From NCBI GenBank assembly GCA_030272585.1, contig BSYQ01000002.1, positions 7,750,001 through 7,814,000 on the forward strand: a stretch of DNA of 64,000 bases, given 5' to 3'. The notes beneath the pieces were generated by a model. The model did not search any database. It was not told where the DNA came from and saw nothing but the letters and a program-made list of their open reading frames with translations. This document shows positions 1 through 11,480 of this stretch, one piece after another (the stretch's first letter is position 1; every line of letters begins with the position of its first letter). The position numbers and the translations under genes are program-made. The DNA is from Bryopsis sp. KO-2023. Its lineage: Eukaryota > Chlorophyta > Ulvophyceae > Bryopsidales > Bryopsidaceae.

Positions 1-59
1 CATTAGACACACACACACACAAAACAAATCAACCCCCCAACCCCCCTATACATCTGGCT

Positions 60-619
60 CACCACCACGATGATGAGGGTCTCTATTTTTAATATTCAAA
101 GTCTAAGCAAATTAAGAAATAGCTAGATACCAGAGTTCACCCTCTTTTAATCCTTTTCCCCAGAAACCTGTGTTGTGGACCTGTGGAGCAAAGAAAGCCA
201 GAATTACAACAGTTCGATGCAGAGCAAAAGCAAAAGCAACAGCACCAACACCAACACCAACAGAAAACGAAAGGAGAGGATTGGTAGCATATGCGATTTC
301 CCTTTTCAAAAGTGGCGCGCTCTTGTGGCAGTAACGAACAGTTATCGATGCACCTTGCTTTTTCCGCCTCCTTGTGGCGTGTGTTCTGATCTCAATCGGC
401 GAATTCCTGTCCATGTGCGGTACACTAGCGGGTTGGGTCGGGTTGGGTCGCCGAAAAGATAGGAAAGGGATACACGTATGAATGTTCGCTCAGCGAGTGC
501 GAAGAACAGCTCATAGTGTTCCCTCAGGTCACAACCGAAACGACAGACGCAACCACGCCTCCTTGAAGCTTAAAAAGGTCTCAGAGCTCCACAGTTTCAA
601 ACGACTCTTGTGAACACAG
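60..619 (+). other. 5' flank of ankyrin gene copy A (duplicated upstream region)
   Basis: This stretch precedes the first recognisable exon of ankyrin copy A. It is clearly similar to the DNA before copy B (about 6950-7122 and 21910-22258, interrupted by a transposon) and, more weakly, before copy C (about 23130-23284) and to an orphan stretch at about 40035-40250. Shared landmarks are a CAACACCAACACC tract, GCATATGCGATTTC, and a GGGTTGGGTCGGGTTGGGTCG tract. It probably holds the promoter, 5' UTR and perhaps an unrecognised first exon. The segment just before 620 ends in ACAG, so 620 can be an exon start after an intron. No TATA box is convincing. A (CA)n run lies at 8-22. Confidence 0.55.
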
Positions 620-3600
620 GAATGGCTTCCAGCCTGCAGTCGAACAGTTGGAGGGGGTCTTGGGGTGCAGCAGTCGAAGACAAGCTTGGCAACGAGCCCA
701 TGACGGACGGTCGGGATGATTCCATTCGAGGTAACACCGCGTTCATCTGCTCGTATTCTCACGAAGGACGTGCTTCTTTTTGGAACAGCAAGGGACGTTG
801 CTACCACATCAGGCACTACACAGCGTGCTTTCTCTTTCGATCCACGATAGACGCCTGCGAAGCTCCGTGTTGTTTGTGTGAATGTTGTCCAGAAGGGTCG
901 TTCCGTCTTATCAGCTAGAAAACGTGCGGCAATACGTTTTCTTACCTGATCAGGTTTCGACACCGTTGCAGTCAGGGGCCACACTGAGCTTTTTTTCGCT
1001 TGTTTTTATAGGGAAGCGTTTGGGTGAGCGTGAGAAGCCAGATCCTCAAGCGAAAATCGCTCATCTTCGTGCCCGTCTGAATGAACTGGAAGGCCGAGGT
1101 GATTTTCATAAGGAGATCATGCGCAGTTTTCAAGAAGACCCTGTGCGAGGTAAAGGAACATTTTTGAGGGTGTTGAAAAGCACACGCACTGGCTTGCCAC
1201 CACGTTTTTTTTTGTTTTGTTTCTTGGCTAGGGCGCGCTGCAGACGTGCCGAATGATCAAAGTACATACGATCGTGTATTGTTTCTCTCATTTCTTTGTC
1301 AACGGGTAGACAAACAAACATCACATTACATTCCTGTGGATGACCACGTTGTGGTGGTGGTTCCAGGACAATATCTGGGATGCAAACTATCTGTACCCAA
1401 AACGACCCTAGTCACATAGAAATTGTTGTAAAAGTGTTTTTTCCTCGTTTCACGTATGGCAGCCCCAGGGACAAGGCTGCAACAGTCGCCGATGAAAGTC
1501 GACAGCGTCTCTGATGGAATACACTCGTTGAAGGTACTTCAGTTGTCTCGTTTTCTTACCAAAAATATTACAAGACACGCCAGGCCAGAGCCGAAGGCAT
1601 CAACTATTTCTGTTGTAATGCACCCCCAGCCGTTGGGACACCCGTTTGTGTGCTATTTTCCAGGTCGCCCTTGACGCGAAAGATGCGCATCTACACAGCG
1701 TTCTGGAGAAACTCGAGGAAAAAAATCGTTGCATATCTGCCAAGGATGCCACCCTTGCTGAAAGAGATGCGTTGCTTTCAAAGGCTCTCTCCCGCATAGA
1801 CGAGTTGCCGATACAAAATGTGGGTTTTCAAGAGAATGTCACGGAGCAGCTGAAGGCTTTTGGGGAGCTGCAAACAGAGAACAGGTCTAAACTCTGCAAA
1901 AAGAATATGGAGATACTGGTAGAGAAAGATGCCCTGATAAAACGTCTGCAAGCGAGCCTCGAAAAGAACGTCGCCCAGAGAGTTGCCAGGGAGGACGAGA
2001 TTGAAGCTGTGCAAGGTACGCCCGCTCAATCGATCAATCAATCAATCAATCACGCCCGCTCAAGATGCCAATAATAGGAAAGATCTAGTCCATATATATT
2101 TGAGCTGCATCATTCTTAATTGGAATAAAACATGTGAAGGCTTTTTTTTTTCTCGTTGTAGCTAGCTGTGAGAAAAAATTGACTGTGAAAGACGAGAAGA
2201 TCACAGTGCACGAAGAAAGAATCAGGGAGGTGATTATCCAGAATGAGAAAATGATGAAAGCAAGTGCTGAGAGCCACGAGATTAGGCGGAGGAATGCCAT
2301 CCAAGAAAAATGCAGCGAGATGAAAGCGTTGAGAACAGAGTTTGAGAACATAAGTATGACACAACGAAAAGCCTACCAAATTCTCGGTTTTATATTCTGG
2401 CAGATATAGTGTCCGTCATCACATTATCGATACATGCCCTCGAATCATCCCAGAAAATTTAAATACTTTCGGATTCTCTTGTTGCAGAGAAAATTGTCGC
2501 TTTTCATGTCAGGACAGGACAGGTAATTTTGTGGTGTGTTGCAAGTTTTTTTTTGTGTTGCCAATCGGTTAGGAATATTTTTACTATAGTTGAAAAAATT
2601 AAATAAGTGTCATTTTGCTTTTGGTGTCCTGTTGTATGGAGAAGATAAGTCCGCGATTGCTTTTGAAGGCTGCCGAAGATGGCGACCTCCTGCCAGTCAA
2701 GGTTAGAAAATTTCGATTTGCTAACCAAACTTGTTGCTTATTTTTATCGCGTGTAGTCATGTCGCGTCTTTTTCGTGCATTTTTCAGGCGTTCATATTCA
2801 TGGGATTTGATTTAAATACTCAAGACGAAGAAAAAGATACTGCACTGCACAAGGCTGCCTGGCATGGTCATCTTTCTATCGTCGCAACTCTACTTTCAGC
2901 AGGTCAGTCAAGAACTTGAAAAAAAGACCATGTTTGCTATTTTCTTTTTTTTGATCTCTCTCTCTCTGTTGTCATTAGAGATGGCATAACGGTTTCATAT
3001 GTTTTTTTTTCTCCTTAAAAGCTGCTCGTATCCATATAAATCTTGAACCATTTTTTATGCGAATAGAAACTGTTTTCAAGGAATCGCGTTGCATTTATGC
3101 TTTTACCTGGTCAGTTTTTTCATAATATCAGTTTTACTTATTCATTCATCTAAACTCTGTGTATCATTTTGAGTAGTAATTTGGAATTCTCATTAGGACT
3201 TGTGTAGAGCTTGAAGTATTTCTTGTGTCAACGATACTCTGTGACTTCCTGGAAACATAATTCGGTTTTCTTCCCAGGAAAAAAGACTCACTTTGGTTTT
3301 TCCCGACACTTTCTTGGTCTGCCTCTTCAATTTGTGCGTTCAAAAATAAACTACTAATAGTTGCTTCCCGTCGCCGTGCGTTGTCGTCCGTGTGTTCAGG
3401 GGCCAGTGTTGATAAGAAATGTGACATCGGTTGGACTCCACTGCATGATGCATCTGCTAATGACCACCCCGCAGTAGTGAAGGCACTGTTGCACGCTGGT
3501 AAACTTTTGCTCCTTGCCTTGTTTCTTAAATCAATATGTTAACATGAAAAAGAGGAAAAGCAACTCCACAAAATGGGTCGTGGTAAACACCGAAAACTAC

Positions 3601-4466
3601 CGAAAACCACCGAAAACCACCGGTTTTCGGTGGTTTTCGGTAGTTTTCGGTATTTACCACAACCGCCACAAAATCAATCAATACAAGAGGGAATTCCACT
3701 GATGGGAAACAAGTAGCTTCAGTTTTCAATATCAACTTTTCGAGTAGGATCGAAGATTTTTTTGCTTTTTTCTCTTTTTTTTGTATGACTGCTCAAAAAG
3801 AACTTCTTGGACGGAATTTTCATCCGAAAACACCAGGAACCCGGTCGAACTTCATTTGTTTCCAGTCAAAAATATACCGTTATTGTACAAAAACGGCGGG
3901 AAGAATTCGTTTTCTTTTTTTGATGGACAAAATAAGGATATATTGATCCCTTTTTTTAGGGGCAGATGTCGATGCTCAAAATAACGAGGGGGAAACGGCG
4001 CTACATGTGGCGTCCATTTTTGGCCACCTTGACGCAGCCAGGGAATTGATCAACGGTGGTAGGTCACTCTGACGTATCATTTTTTTTTCAGTTGTTTACG
4101 GTTTCACTCTCATCAAGACGATACAAATTCATACAAAAAATTGGCTACTGAGAAATTTCTTGAAAGATGTATCCAGGCTGGAAAAACAAATCAAATTATG
4201 GTTTTCTCACAGCTTACAATTTTTTTCGAGGAGGGTTATCTAGCAGATACCCACTTCTATCAATATCATAGAAATGAGAAGAGATTAGAAAAAGCCTAAA
4301 CTCCTTGTGAAAAAAATAACGCTCGTAATAGTTCTTAGGACCCATGATATTTCTGGTTTCTTTGTTTTTCAAAGGTGCAAGGAAAGACATATGTGATGAA
4401 GACGGAAACACTGCTGCCGACATTTGCGACGGAAAAGAGCTGGAAAAGCTTCTCAAAAAAGATTGA
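620..4466 (+). CDS. Coiled-coil and ankyrin-repeat protein, copy A (12 exons)
   Basis: Exons read from GT-AG borders and from conservation with copy C: 620-730, 1012-1149, 1463-1533, 1664-2015, 2162-2353, 2488-2522, 2642-2701, 2788-2902, 3400-3498, 3960-4058, 4375-4466 (TGA), with a possible earlier 5' exon; an ATG lies at 622. The N-terminal half is charged and heptad-rich (exon 1664-2015), fitting a coiled coil. The C-terminal half holds ankyrin repeats: one in 2788-2902 (DTALHKAAWHGH), then two 99-bp exons that are each exactly one 33-residue repeat (GWTPLHDAS; GETALHVAS), then a partial cap ending in LLKKD. Ankyrin repeats bind proteins; the partner is unknown. Copy C has one more repeat exon and one more coiled-coil exon. 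Exon borders are well supported; the true start is not. Confidence 0.8.
2018..2063 (-). mobile_element. Tail-only retroposon insertion in copy A intron
   Basis: A run of (AATC)n at 2030-2051 is flanked by a perfect 12-bp direct repeat ACGCCCGCTCAA (2018-2029 and 2052-2063). The same intron in copy C (from 24893) has a single version of the flank and no AATC run. This is the footprint of target-primed insertion of a retroposon reduced to its tail repeat, in minus orientation. Polymerase slippage would not explain the flanking repeat. Confidence 0.6.
3580..3660. repeat. Perfect foldback hairpin in copy A intron
   Basis: Two arms of about 39 bp (3580-3618 and 3622-3660) are reverse complements with one mismatch. 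They are built of repeated CCGAAAACYACC units around a CCGG-type centre and end in GTGGTAAA/TTTACCAC. The matching intron of copy C (27079-27438) lacks the insert and passes straight to AATCAATCAA. It is therefore a foldback or MITE-like insertion, or a very small palindromic element, gained after the gene duplicated. Both strands translate to nearly the same peptide because of the symmetry. Confidence 0.7.
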
Positions 4467-5024
4467 AGAGATGAGCAGTTGCATTTCGACTAGTTGCATT
4501 TCGACTGTCTTTATCTTTTTCTGCTCGACTCTCTGTAGTAGTACCTACTAAAGCCTTTTTATCTTTGTGCTCTTCTGGGCTTTTTAGACGGATCTATCTC
4601 TCTTCGTTTGTGGTGATGATCTAAGCTCTTTCAACGCAAATCCCACGTTGAGTTCAGTTTTTGCTTCTTGCTTCTTGTTTTTGACTTTGTTTTTGCAAGG
4701 GGGTCTTGGTAGATCCATGCATGTCTCTTATTGCGAGGTTCCAGCTTACTAGGAAGACTGAAGTCTTCGTGGGTCGCACCCGTCGGTGCGGTACAATTCC
4801 TTTCGAACTATAGATTGGTTGGTCGTTCCGGTTTGTATGTCTTGCTTTTCTCCTGTAACACACTGGAACATCGTTGGCAGAAACACGGTGCCTTCCAGGT
4901 GCGGCTGACCTGCCGCCACACCTGCGAACACACCTTTCGAGCCTTCTTTCGTTTTTTTAGAGCCGTTTTTTTTCCCGTCGTCGACTCAAACTGCGAACCT
5001 GCCACAACAAACACCGCGAGAGGC
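4467..5024. other. 3' flank of copy A, no gene seen
   Basis: The first about 170 bp (TTGCATTTCGAC, CTCTGTAGTAGTA) match the 3' flank of copy C at 27970-28130, marking the end of the duplicated segment. The rest is T-rich and shows no exon or RNA that I can recognise. Confidence 0.5.
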
Positions 5025-5204
5025 ATGCCGAGAAGAAACAGAATCCTGACGTACCGCACCAAGACATACAAGGAGAACCTAACCGAGCGCGACTCCGCCA
5101 CCACCGCCGTCGACGGACTTGGCGGGACTTTTCGCGATTTGGTAGTCCACGCCCGCTTCGACTCCGGTGAATACGGAAGCGAACGTCAAAAAGAGAATCG
5201 ATGA
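5025..5204 (+). CDS. Small basic ORF, 59 residues, unknown
   Basis: An ATG at 5025 opens a 59-codon frame ending in TGA. The product starts MPRRNRILTYRTKTYK and ends in a charged tail (GEYGSERQKENR). It is more GC-rich than its flanks and its third positions are C/G biased, which favours coding. No family is recognised and no signal peptide or membrane segment is visible. The open frame continues upstream without an ATG, so it could be a last exon of a longer gene. A tRNA-like unit begins 52 bp downstream. Confidence 0.35.
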   Translation: MPRRNRILTYRTKTYKENLTERDSATTAVDGLGGTFRDLVVHARFDSGEYGSERQKENR

Positions 5205-5255
5205 AAAAAATCCCTGGCGTGCACGTTACATATTGATTTGGTTTTGGAATGGATC

Positions 5256-5347
5256 GTGGAGAACAGATTCTGACCGGGTCCGTAGAGTGGATGGATCGTC
5301 GCGACTAGAATTGCCATTTGGCGGGGGTTCGAATCCCCCTCTCCACA
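5256..5347 (+). tRNA. tRNA-like Pol III unit (gene or pseudogene)
   Basis: A canonical T arm (GGGGG-TTCGAAT-CCCCC, 5323-5339) is followed by TCTCCAC, which pairs in all seven positions with GTGGAGA at 5256-5262. A run of 11 T residues starting at 5351 is a standard Pol III terminator. A CTAGAA tract at 5303-5308 resembles a Ser(AGA) anticodon loop. The distance between acceptor and T arm (60 nt) would need a long variable arm or an intron, and I cannot pair a normal anticodon stem or find a good A box at the right place. I call it tRNA-like; it may be a pseudogene or a SINE head. Confidence 0.4.
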
Positions 5348-6181
5348 CTCTTTTTTTTTTTGAAAACATAGCCGCAAAATTTAACTTGAAAGGAAGTGAT
5401 TTTTTTGGTTGTGTGTGTGTTTTATTTGGGTGGGGTAGGGGATAGGAAGTGAATCTGATTTTTCATATATCTGTGGACTGGGCTCTGTTGGGTACATTTT
5501 TTGTGTTTTTAGGGGGTATGGTAGGGGTGTTCAACAGGATTGATCAAGAATTGATGGATAATTTGAACAGACAGTGGCGTATTGTTCCTCTCACTCCCTT
5601 TTTAGATTTTGGACTCATATTGTATTTTGATCCAGTTGCATAGTTCTTTTTTTTGGGGGGTGGGAAGAGTTAGACTAGCACAGAAGAGAAAGAGTGATAC
5701 ACCTATGTTGTACTCAGTTAAGATTATGTACTGTATCCGTTATCGATGGCTGGATAATCAAGGCGTCTGAGTATTACAGGCGCTCTTGGAAAGGGCTTGT
5801 CGGCCCGTTTAAACAGTTGTCGTCTGTCTATCCGCAGAGCTCGAGTGTTTTCCTAGTTTCTAGCAAAACGCCGGTTCCCATTCATTCACCTCCGCCCCAT
5901 TTCTGACACTAAATCAGCCCTTGTGTAACAATTAGAAATCGCGAAAAACCATTCCAAACCAAACCAAAAATCGCGAAAAAGAAATACAAAGGTACCAAAA
6001 ACCGATAATCAGATTTGTGAAAAATTGAAGAGTTGAAAGATTTAAAAAATGGTTCGTTTTCAGCAGAGAGTGGGAAAAAAGAGGAGTGTGATGTTAGTGT
6101 GTGGAACGTTGATGTAATAGGAAACACCTCTTGGTGAAAGAAAACTAGAGGGTTTTTTGTGGAACCATGTCTGCAACATAG
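5348..6181. other. T-rich intergenic DNA
   Basis: No gene is recognised. A possible terminal exon frame (about 5791-5906, ending in PIHSPPPHF) follows a TTACAG acceptor-like site, but nothing supports it beyond an open frame. G-runs and T-runs are frequent. Confidence 0.3.
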
Positions 6182-6765
6182 AATAGTGACAACGAAGGTC
6201 CTGAGCTTCACATCTTCAAAAACCTTGCTTGGCACTGCCAGTCCAACACAACACCCACAGTTCTCTCTCCTAATTCACCACAGGCACCAACTGTTCAAAC
6301 CCATCAAGAAACGTCAATTGAACAGCCATCTGACAGCTCAATTTCCCCATTAACAATTCCACAGGAGGTGCGGAGAATATGATTGATTTGTTTTGCTACA
6401 TGCAAATCAGGAGCAGAACTGAAGTAGGATTAGAAAATGAGTCGTTTCTTTTTAGATTTTCATTCGAATAATAACTAGATCAGGGTTTTTCCTTTTGGAA
6501 GAGAGTCCATTTCCTTTTTTGCATCTGTCAATATTAGATTGCACCAGTCCCTCCATTTCATTTTCTTTTTCCTTTTTTTTTGGGGTGCATTGAGCATTCA
6601 GCATATGCTGCACGCTCTGGCAGTTCATCCGTCGAATACATTGGCGATGGCAGTCTTGATGGCTTCAGCAGAAGGCCTCTGAAATTCTGTCCTGTGTCGT
6701 TCACACAGACGTCGACTTCATCGCTTACCACACCCATAGATCGACCACCCATGGTCCACTCCTAG
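6182..6765 (+). CDS. Last two exons of an unknown Ser/Thr/Pro-rich protein
   Basis: Exon 6182-6367 (62 codons, phase 0 at both ends) follows an ACATAG acceptor and ends in CAGGAG before GTGCGG. Its frame is rich in S, T, P, Q and E (PNSPQAPTVQTHQETSIE). Exon 6595-6765 (57 codons) follows a polypyrimidine tract and ends with TAG after PIDRPPMVHS. Both phases match, so the pair reads as one frame across a 227-bp intron. The composition suggests a disordered C-terminus of a regulatory protein. No domain is recognised and the upstream exons are not found with confidence. Confidence 0.45.
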
Positions 6766-7122
6766 TGTCATACTGGACATCGAAATTCAAAGAAAAGCTT
6801 TTTCCTGCACAACAAAATGTTGAAAAAGAGAGATAAGGCACCCAACCGTCTTCCTAGATTGGGAAGCGTAATAACGAACAGAAGCGCTTCTTTGGATTTG
6901 TTCTCGTACCCCCTCCTCCGCGTTGAATACCTCGCTGCTACTTTTATTTTCAATATTGCAAGTCTCAGCGAATCAAGGAAAGCCAGATACCGTGGTTCAT
7001 CCTTTTTTTCCTTAACAACCTGTTGTGTGCAACTGTGGAGTGAAACGAGCGACCAGAATGACGAGATTTTGAAATAGAGCAACAGCACCAACACCAACAC
7101 CAAACAAATAAGGAAAGCCTTT
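6766..7122. other. 5' flank of ankyrin copies B/C, left of the transposon
   Basis: From about 6950 the sequence aligns with copy A upstream DNA (TTTCAATATTGCAAGTCTCAG; CAACAGCACCAACACCAACACC). It stops abruptly at the TTT that forms the left target duplication of the CACTA-like element, and the homology resumes at 21910. Confidence 0.65.
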
Positions 7123-7184
7123 CACTACGGGAAATGGGTAACACCTAGTTTATACCTATTTAATACCTGGACAGGTATCAAAAC

Positions 7185-7625
7185 TAGATACCTGGGAGAC
7201 GCCTGGTCAGTACCTGTTGATACCTGCAGTTTTTATGCATTCGCGGACGCTACAGGTATTAGATACATACCTGCGGTATTACTCCAGGTACTTGGAAAAT
7301 ATGACCTCTATTTGATGCCTGGCGTGCCAGGTATCAACCAGGTGTTATATGAGATATACCTGGGAGACACCTGGGCGACGCCTGGTTAGTACTTGTTGAT
7401 ACCTGCAATTTTGATACATTCGCGGACGATACAGGTATTAGATCCATACCTGTGGTATTACTCCAGGTACCTGGAAAATATGACCTCTATTTGATGCCTG
7501 GCGTGTCAGGTATCAACCAGGTGTTATATGAGATGTACCTGGGAGATACCTGGGAGATGCCTGGTCAGTACTTGTTGATACCTGCAGTTCTGATACATTC
7601 GTGGACGATACAGGTATTACATTAA
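7185..7625. repeat. Left subterminal tandem array, period about 180 bp, 2.5 copies
   Basis: Landmark GTTGATACCTGCA recurs at about 7216, 7396 and 7575, giving a period of 179-180 bp. Each unit holds several CAGGTATTA/CAGGTATCAA motifs in both orientations. CACTA elements carry short repeated subterminal motifs bound by their transposition proteins; these fit that role by position. The right end of the same element carries related motifs. Confidence 0.75.
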
Positions 7626-7852
7626 TACCTTACTTCATAGTGACTCATCAGACCCAATATATCCACAAAAGAAAAATAACAATTTAAAAAAAATCATTGC
7701 AAGGTCAATTGTCCCCTCATCAAGCAATCCTCACCCTCTCCTTCGCAACCAAATGCCCCTTCTATATGAAAAAAAATTAAACTGAAATCCTGTTCTCAAA
7801 CCACTCCAGATTTTTACCCTATGCACCAATGAATCCACTATCCTATCCCTGC

Positions 7853-9665
7853 TCAAGACATTTTATAGTGACACAAGAAAAAACACTCCCCCACCGAAAT
7901 GTTGCTCTGGTCACGAGGCTTCTTGACTAACGTGAGTTTTTTATCAATGAGTGACAGATCCACCACTACTCTCTTGTAGCTTGGGCGACCAATATTTGCG
8001 ACTCTATAGAAAGACTCCTTCTCTTGAAGATTCCACAGTGTACTCAACGCCAAGCGAAAAATTTCATTATCCCTATCTCTGCGCCAAACTTCTACTTTCA
8101 CAAACATGTCGGCCAATCCCACATAGGGAACCCGTCCACGTTCTGTGTCGTAAAAGACCAAGAAAAATTCATCACTTCTTTTTAGATGCCGGTTTTTCTT
8201 GTAAAGAGTGGATGTCAGGTGGTCCGTGAAGGGAAAGGGAGAACCTCCTTCAAGAGCACAATTAGATGAATGGGGTCAAGCTATCGGGAATCATTTGTGG
8301 AACGTACACAACGTAGCTTCCATCAACTCCACCACGTTGACGGATCGAGCTGCACTAAATGTGTACAAACTGGCTAAGGTGGACTACAGAAGCAGAGAAT
8401 CATCTCCTTCGCTGGGTGTATCCACTCCTGGTCCACTTAAATTTTTAAAACAGAAGTTTGGCAGAAGTTCATCAAAGCTTGTGCAATCAGGATGATGAAT
8501 CCTTGCTCTTGTCATTGCGCAACGCACCAGATGGGTGTTCACGAAGATTAATTCGGGATGAGCAGTGGTGCGATATTTAACAGATTTTTTTACCAGCTGA
8601 ACCATGCGCTCAACCCAATACTCCAAGCTGAAACTGGGGTGACCGGAACGACAGTGCTGCTCTTTCGCTCTGCAATTTAATATGTGTAACTTGAAAGTAC
8701 ACATTTTTCCACCGCCCAATGTCTCCCCAAGCTTATCCATGCGTTCGCAAAAGCTGCTAAAAGCAGCAAGATGACCAAATGCATCGTCTTGTTCTCCTAC
8801 TCACAAGAAATATGTGTATGCGTGTGAACCAATCAACAGTTAATTTACATCAAGAAAACTTTCCCAACGGAGGTCGTCCAGTTTTTAAGAAGTATTTTTG
8901 GGACCCCTCCTCTCTCAGTGGGGCTGGTTGGCTCTACGCCTTTATTTTTCCTTGTGGATTATTACTAAAGACAGGGGTAAATCACCTCGTTGTTGACGGC
9001 CTTCCTTGGGCTGTCAACAATAAATACAATACAAATATAAATATTCCTTATATAAATTAAACATTCATTCGTTCATTCAAGAATAATAATAATAGTACTT
9101 GCAGCGTGCCTTTCAGTCATTTGTCTTCTTCTTGTATACACTTCGCATTGACCTTTCAAGAAGATCAGCCTTTTCTATCTTTGTTATCTTTGTTCACTTT
9201 TATCACACCTGCTCCGGTTGCTGCCCTCTGGAAGGTTGCCATTCCCTCTATGATGATTGTAGTTGGCAAGATCGATGTCCTCCTCAAGGCTGCCGTCACT
9301 TTCATCACTCATGGAACCGTTATTCTCTTCACCATCAGAGTTTTCAACCAGCTGAGGGCTATCATCCCCTCCACAATCAGCCCAAGCGTCAATATCCTCG
9401 TGTCCACTTTCCCTCGTGTGTCCTTCTTCCATCAGTTCTTTTTTTCCTGTTGAAAGAACATAGTATTGTACCTCATTAAAAAAAAAAACAAAAGAAAAGA
9501 AGACAAAAGCAAGAAAGACAGGGGCAGTATATGAGTTACTTTTCTTGTACACTTGTGTTCATATGCCCACGATCTCCGCCCTCCTTCCCCACATTCTGAG
9601 CACTCGAAGACTCCCTCTCCCCGATCAAAGACCCCCTTCGCCTCCAACCCAGTCTTAATCCTCAT
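7853..9665 (-). pseudogene. Decayed transposase-like gene of the CACTA-like element
   Basis: Minus-strand open pieces lie in order: 9665-9540 (FECSECGEGG...YEHKC, a C-X2-C...H-X-C zinc-binding pattern), 9440-9184 (acidic, DESDGSLEEDIDL), 8780-8384 (FKLHILNC, then SLEYWVERMVQLVKK and a basic tail) and 8161-7853 (FLVFYDTERGRVPYVG frame). The zinc-finger start, acidic linker and EYWVERM-type C-terminal block resemble the layout of transposases of this superfamily in algae and protists, as far as I recall; no DDE core is seen between them. Stops separate the last two pieces and the splice between the first two leads to a stop. I therefore call it a remnant with the catalytic centre deleted. Confidence 0.35.
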
Positions 9666-10469
9666 CTACCACAATAACTCCAATTCTGTAGGTCATTAGA
9701 TTATAATTCTGTGTTTTCATCACAAGGGATTCCACTGATTTTTATTTTTTGTTTTACTTTTATTGCAGAATTCTTGGTATTCTTGTTATAAAAGAAAGGC
9801 CACTTTGCTCAAGTGTTTCTGTTCTGTTTTTTTTTTTTCAGTTGTTTTCCACATCATAAGCAATAAATTTCTTGAGAGAAGAGCAACACAACTGCCTGAG
9901 GCCTGTAAACCCTTTCTTGCACCAGCTCACTGCCCATAAGGAGCAACCAAATGGTAATTCGAAGAATTTCATCACTATTCTTGTCACCTGTCGTGCTTTT
10001 TCCCTTCTCCCAGAGTTGCCCTTCGGTCAAACTCTTGCTCTTGCAGCGAAAATATCCGCCAGCCTGGAGGCGCCAGGCGCAAAACGTCGACCGGCTTGGA
10101 TCGGCAACTTGCTGGCACGAGCCTAGCCCACAAACAAACACCACTAGAAGTGACGACCTTTGGCCTAAACGATACGTTCCAAACGACGGAATAAAACGGA
10201 CGAAAAGAAGGGGAGGAGAGACTTTCCAACCCACTACGCACCTATGGAACGGTTGTTGGAACAAGCGTGAAATTTTTGAAACACGGAAAAGGAACACGGA
10301 ATAGAGAACGCAACTCGATTGTCAGACAAAATGAGAAATTCGCATTGCACATTGCACATTGCGGCCACCCCAGAGACTCTCAATTTTTTTCACACAGGAG
10401 ACACCCCCCAAAAGCTTCTGTTATCGCTTTTTCCCACCTTGTTTTTAACAAGAGAGGAGTGGGATATTT
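9666..10469. other. Interior of CACTA-like element, no gene seen
   Basis: Several open frames overlap on both strands at 9850-10300, but none shows a domain or a consistent exon pattern. The stretch ends where the first Helentron-like unit begins. Confidence 0.35.
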
Positions 10470-11480
10470 GGGAAATCGAATATAATGAAGATTTTCCTTA
10501 AGAGGACGGTTTTGTCCCCGCAGAGTACTAGCCCTGAGGGCGATTTTCCCTGCGTAGCCGGTCACGCTCCGAGCGCGCATGTCTGATTTTCGAAGCGCCA
10601 TGTCGGTCGACGCCGCGCGCATGGCGGACATGCGCGGAGCCCAGGTCCGACTCTCCCGACTTTGCGATTCCCGGGCGAAAGGAAAGAAAAAAAAAAAAAA
10701 ACTGGCGGAGAACGTGGGGGGAAGGCGCTGCGTGCACTTCACCACGTCAAAGAAGAGGCTGAACCGAGCGCTTACCACTTTGTCGCGCTCGAAACGAGTG
10801 AGAAACGAGTGAGAAAACCCAGTTTCTCTTTTTTCACAGAAACTGGCGTAACTCCCTCGTTTCTCACCCGTTTTGAGCGCGACAAAGTGCTGAGTGCTCG
10901 AAAAAATGTCGCCCATACTTTTGTCCAGCTGTTTTTTCGATCGAAGTATCCGGAGAGTGATTCCGAGGACTCACCTGATGCATGCATTTTAAATGCACGT
11001 CGGAACCACTCCCAAGATATTTCGACTTGAAAAACGACCGGACAGAAGTATGGAGGACATTTTTTCGAGCACTCAGCACTTTGTCGCGCTCAAAACGGGT
11101 GAGAAACGAGGGAGTTACGCCAGTTTCTGTGAAAAAAGAAAAACTGGTTTTTCTCACTCGTTTCTCACTCGTTTCGCACGCGACAAAGTGCGACGCGCTT
11201 TCGGTGATCGCCAGGCATCTTGAAAAGGAAAGAGGCGTTGAGAGTTCGGAAAAAAAAAAAAAAAAAAAAACACGAAAAAACGCCTTGGGAAAGGGCGCTG
11301 CGCGAAGTACGACGCACTTTCGGTGATTGCAACCCACAAGTTCGTACGACTGTACTGCGCGCTGCGCCCTCGCCCAGGTCTGGTTCGCTGGGAGTTCGAA
11401 AAAAAAACAAAAAAAAAACGAACAACTGTTACGTTCGATTTCCCTCTCTCTGTCGAAGCGATGAGACAGACCGGTTAATT
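10470..11480 (+). mobile_element. Short Helentron-like unit 1 (1011 bp, non-coding)
   Basis: The unit starts GGGAAATCGAATATAATGA. Near its end lies the inverted counterpart (TTACGTTCGATTTCCC), then a small hairpin TCTGTC...GACAGA and the terminus GGTTAATT. It abuts unit 2 directly. An inverted repeat at the extreme 5' end, its partner internal to the 3' end, and a 3' hairpin are the asymmetric terminal repeats described for Helitron2/Helentron elements. It carries no transposition gene and shares ends with the coding unit 3, so it is best read as a non-autonomous derivative. A long palindrome fills its middle. Confidence 0.65.
10776..11190. repeat. Nested long palindrome in unit 1
   Basis: Two arms of about 200 bp around a centre near 10985 (TGCATGCATTTTAAATGCA) are inverted copies. 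Each arm is itself an inverted repeat: CACTTTGTCGCGCTC with AAACGAGTGAGAAACGAG recurs four times in alternating orientation. A smaller stem CAGTTTCT/AGAAACTG lies within. The whole could extrude as a branched cruciform or fold as a single-stranded hairpin. Confidence 0.8.

Noticed and set aside
175-462. 95-codon plus frame before copy A
   Set aside because: It begins at a non-ATG codon, includes the low-complexity CAACACCAACACC tract, and the matching frame is not kept in copy B.
4731-5024. Upstream extension of the small ORF at 5025
   Set aside because: The extension has no ATG, is Phe/Arg/Cys-rich and looks like translated non-coding DNA. I kept only the part from the ATG.
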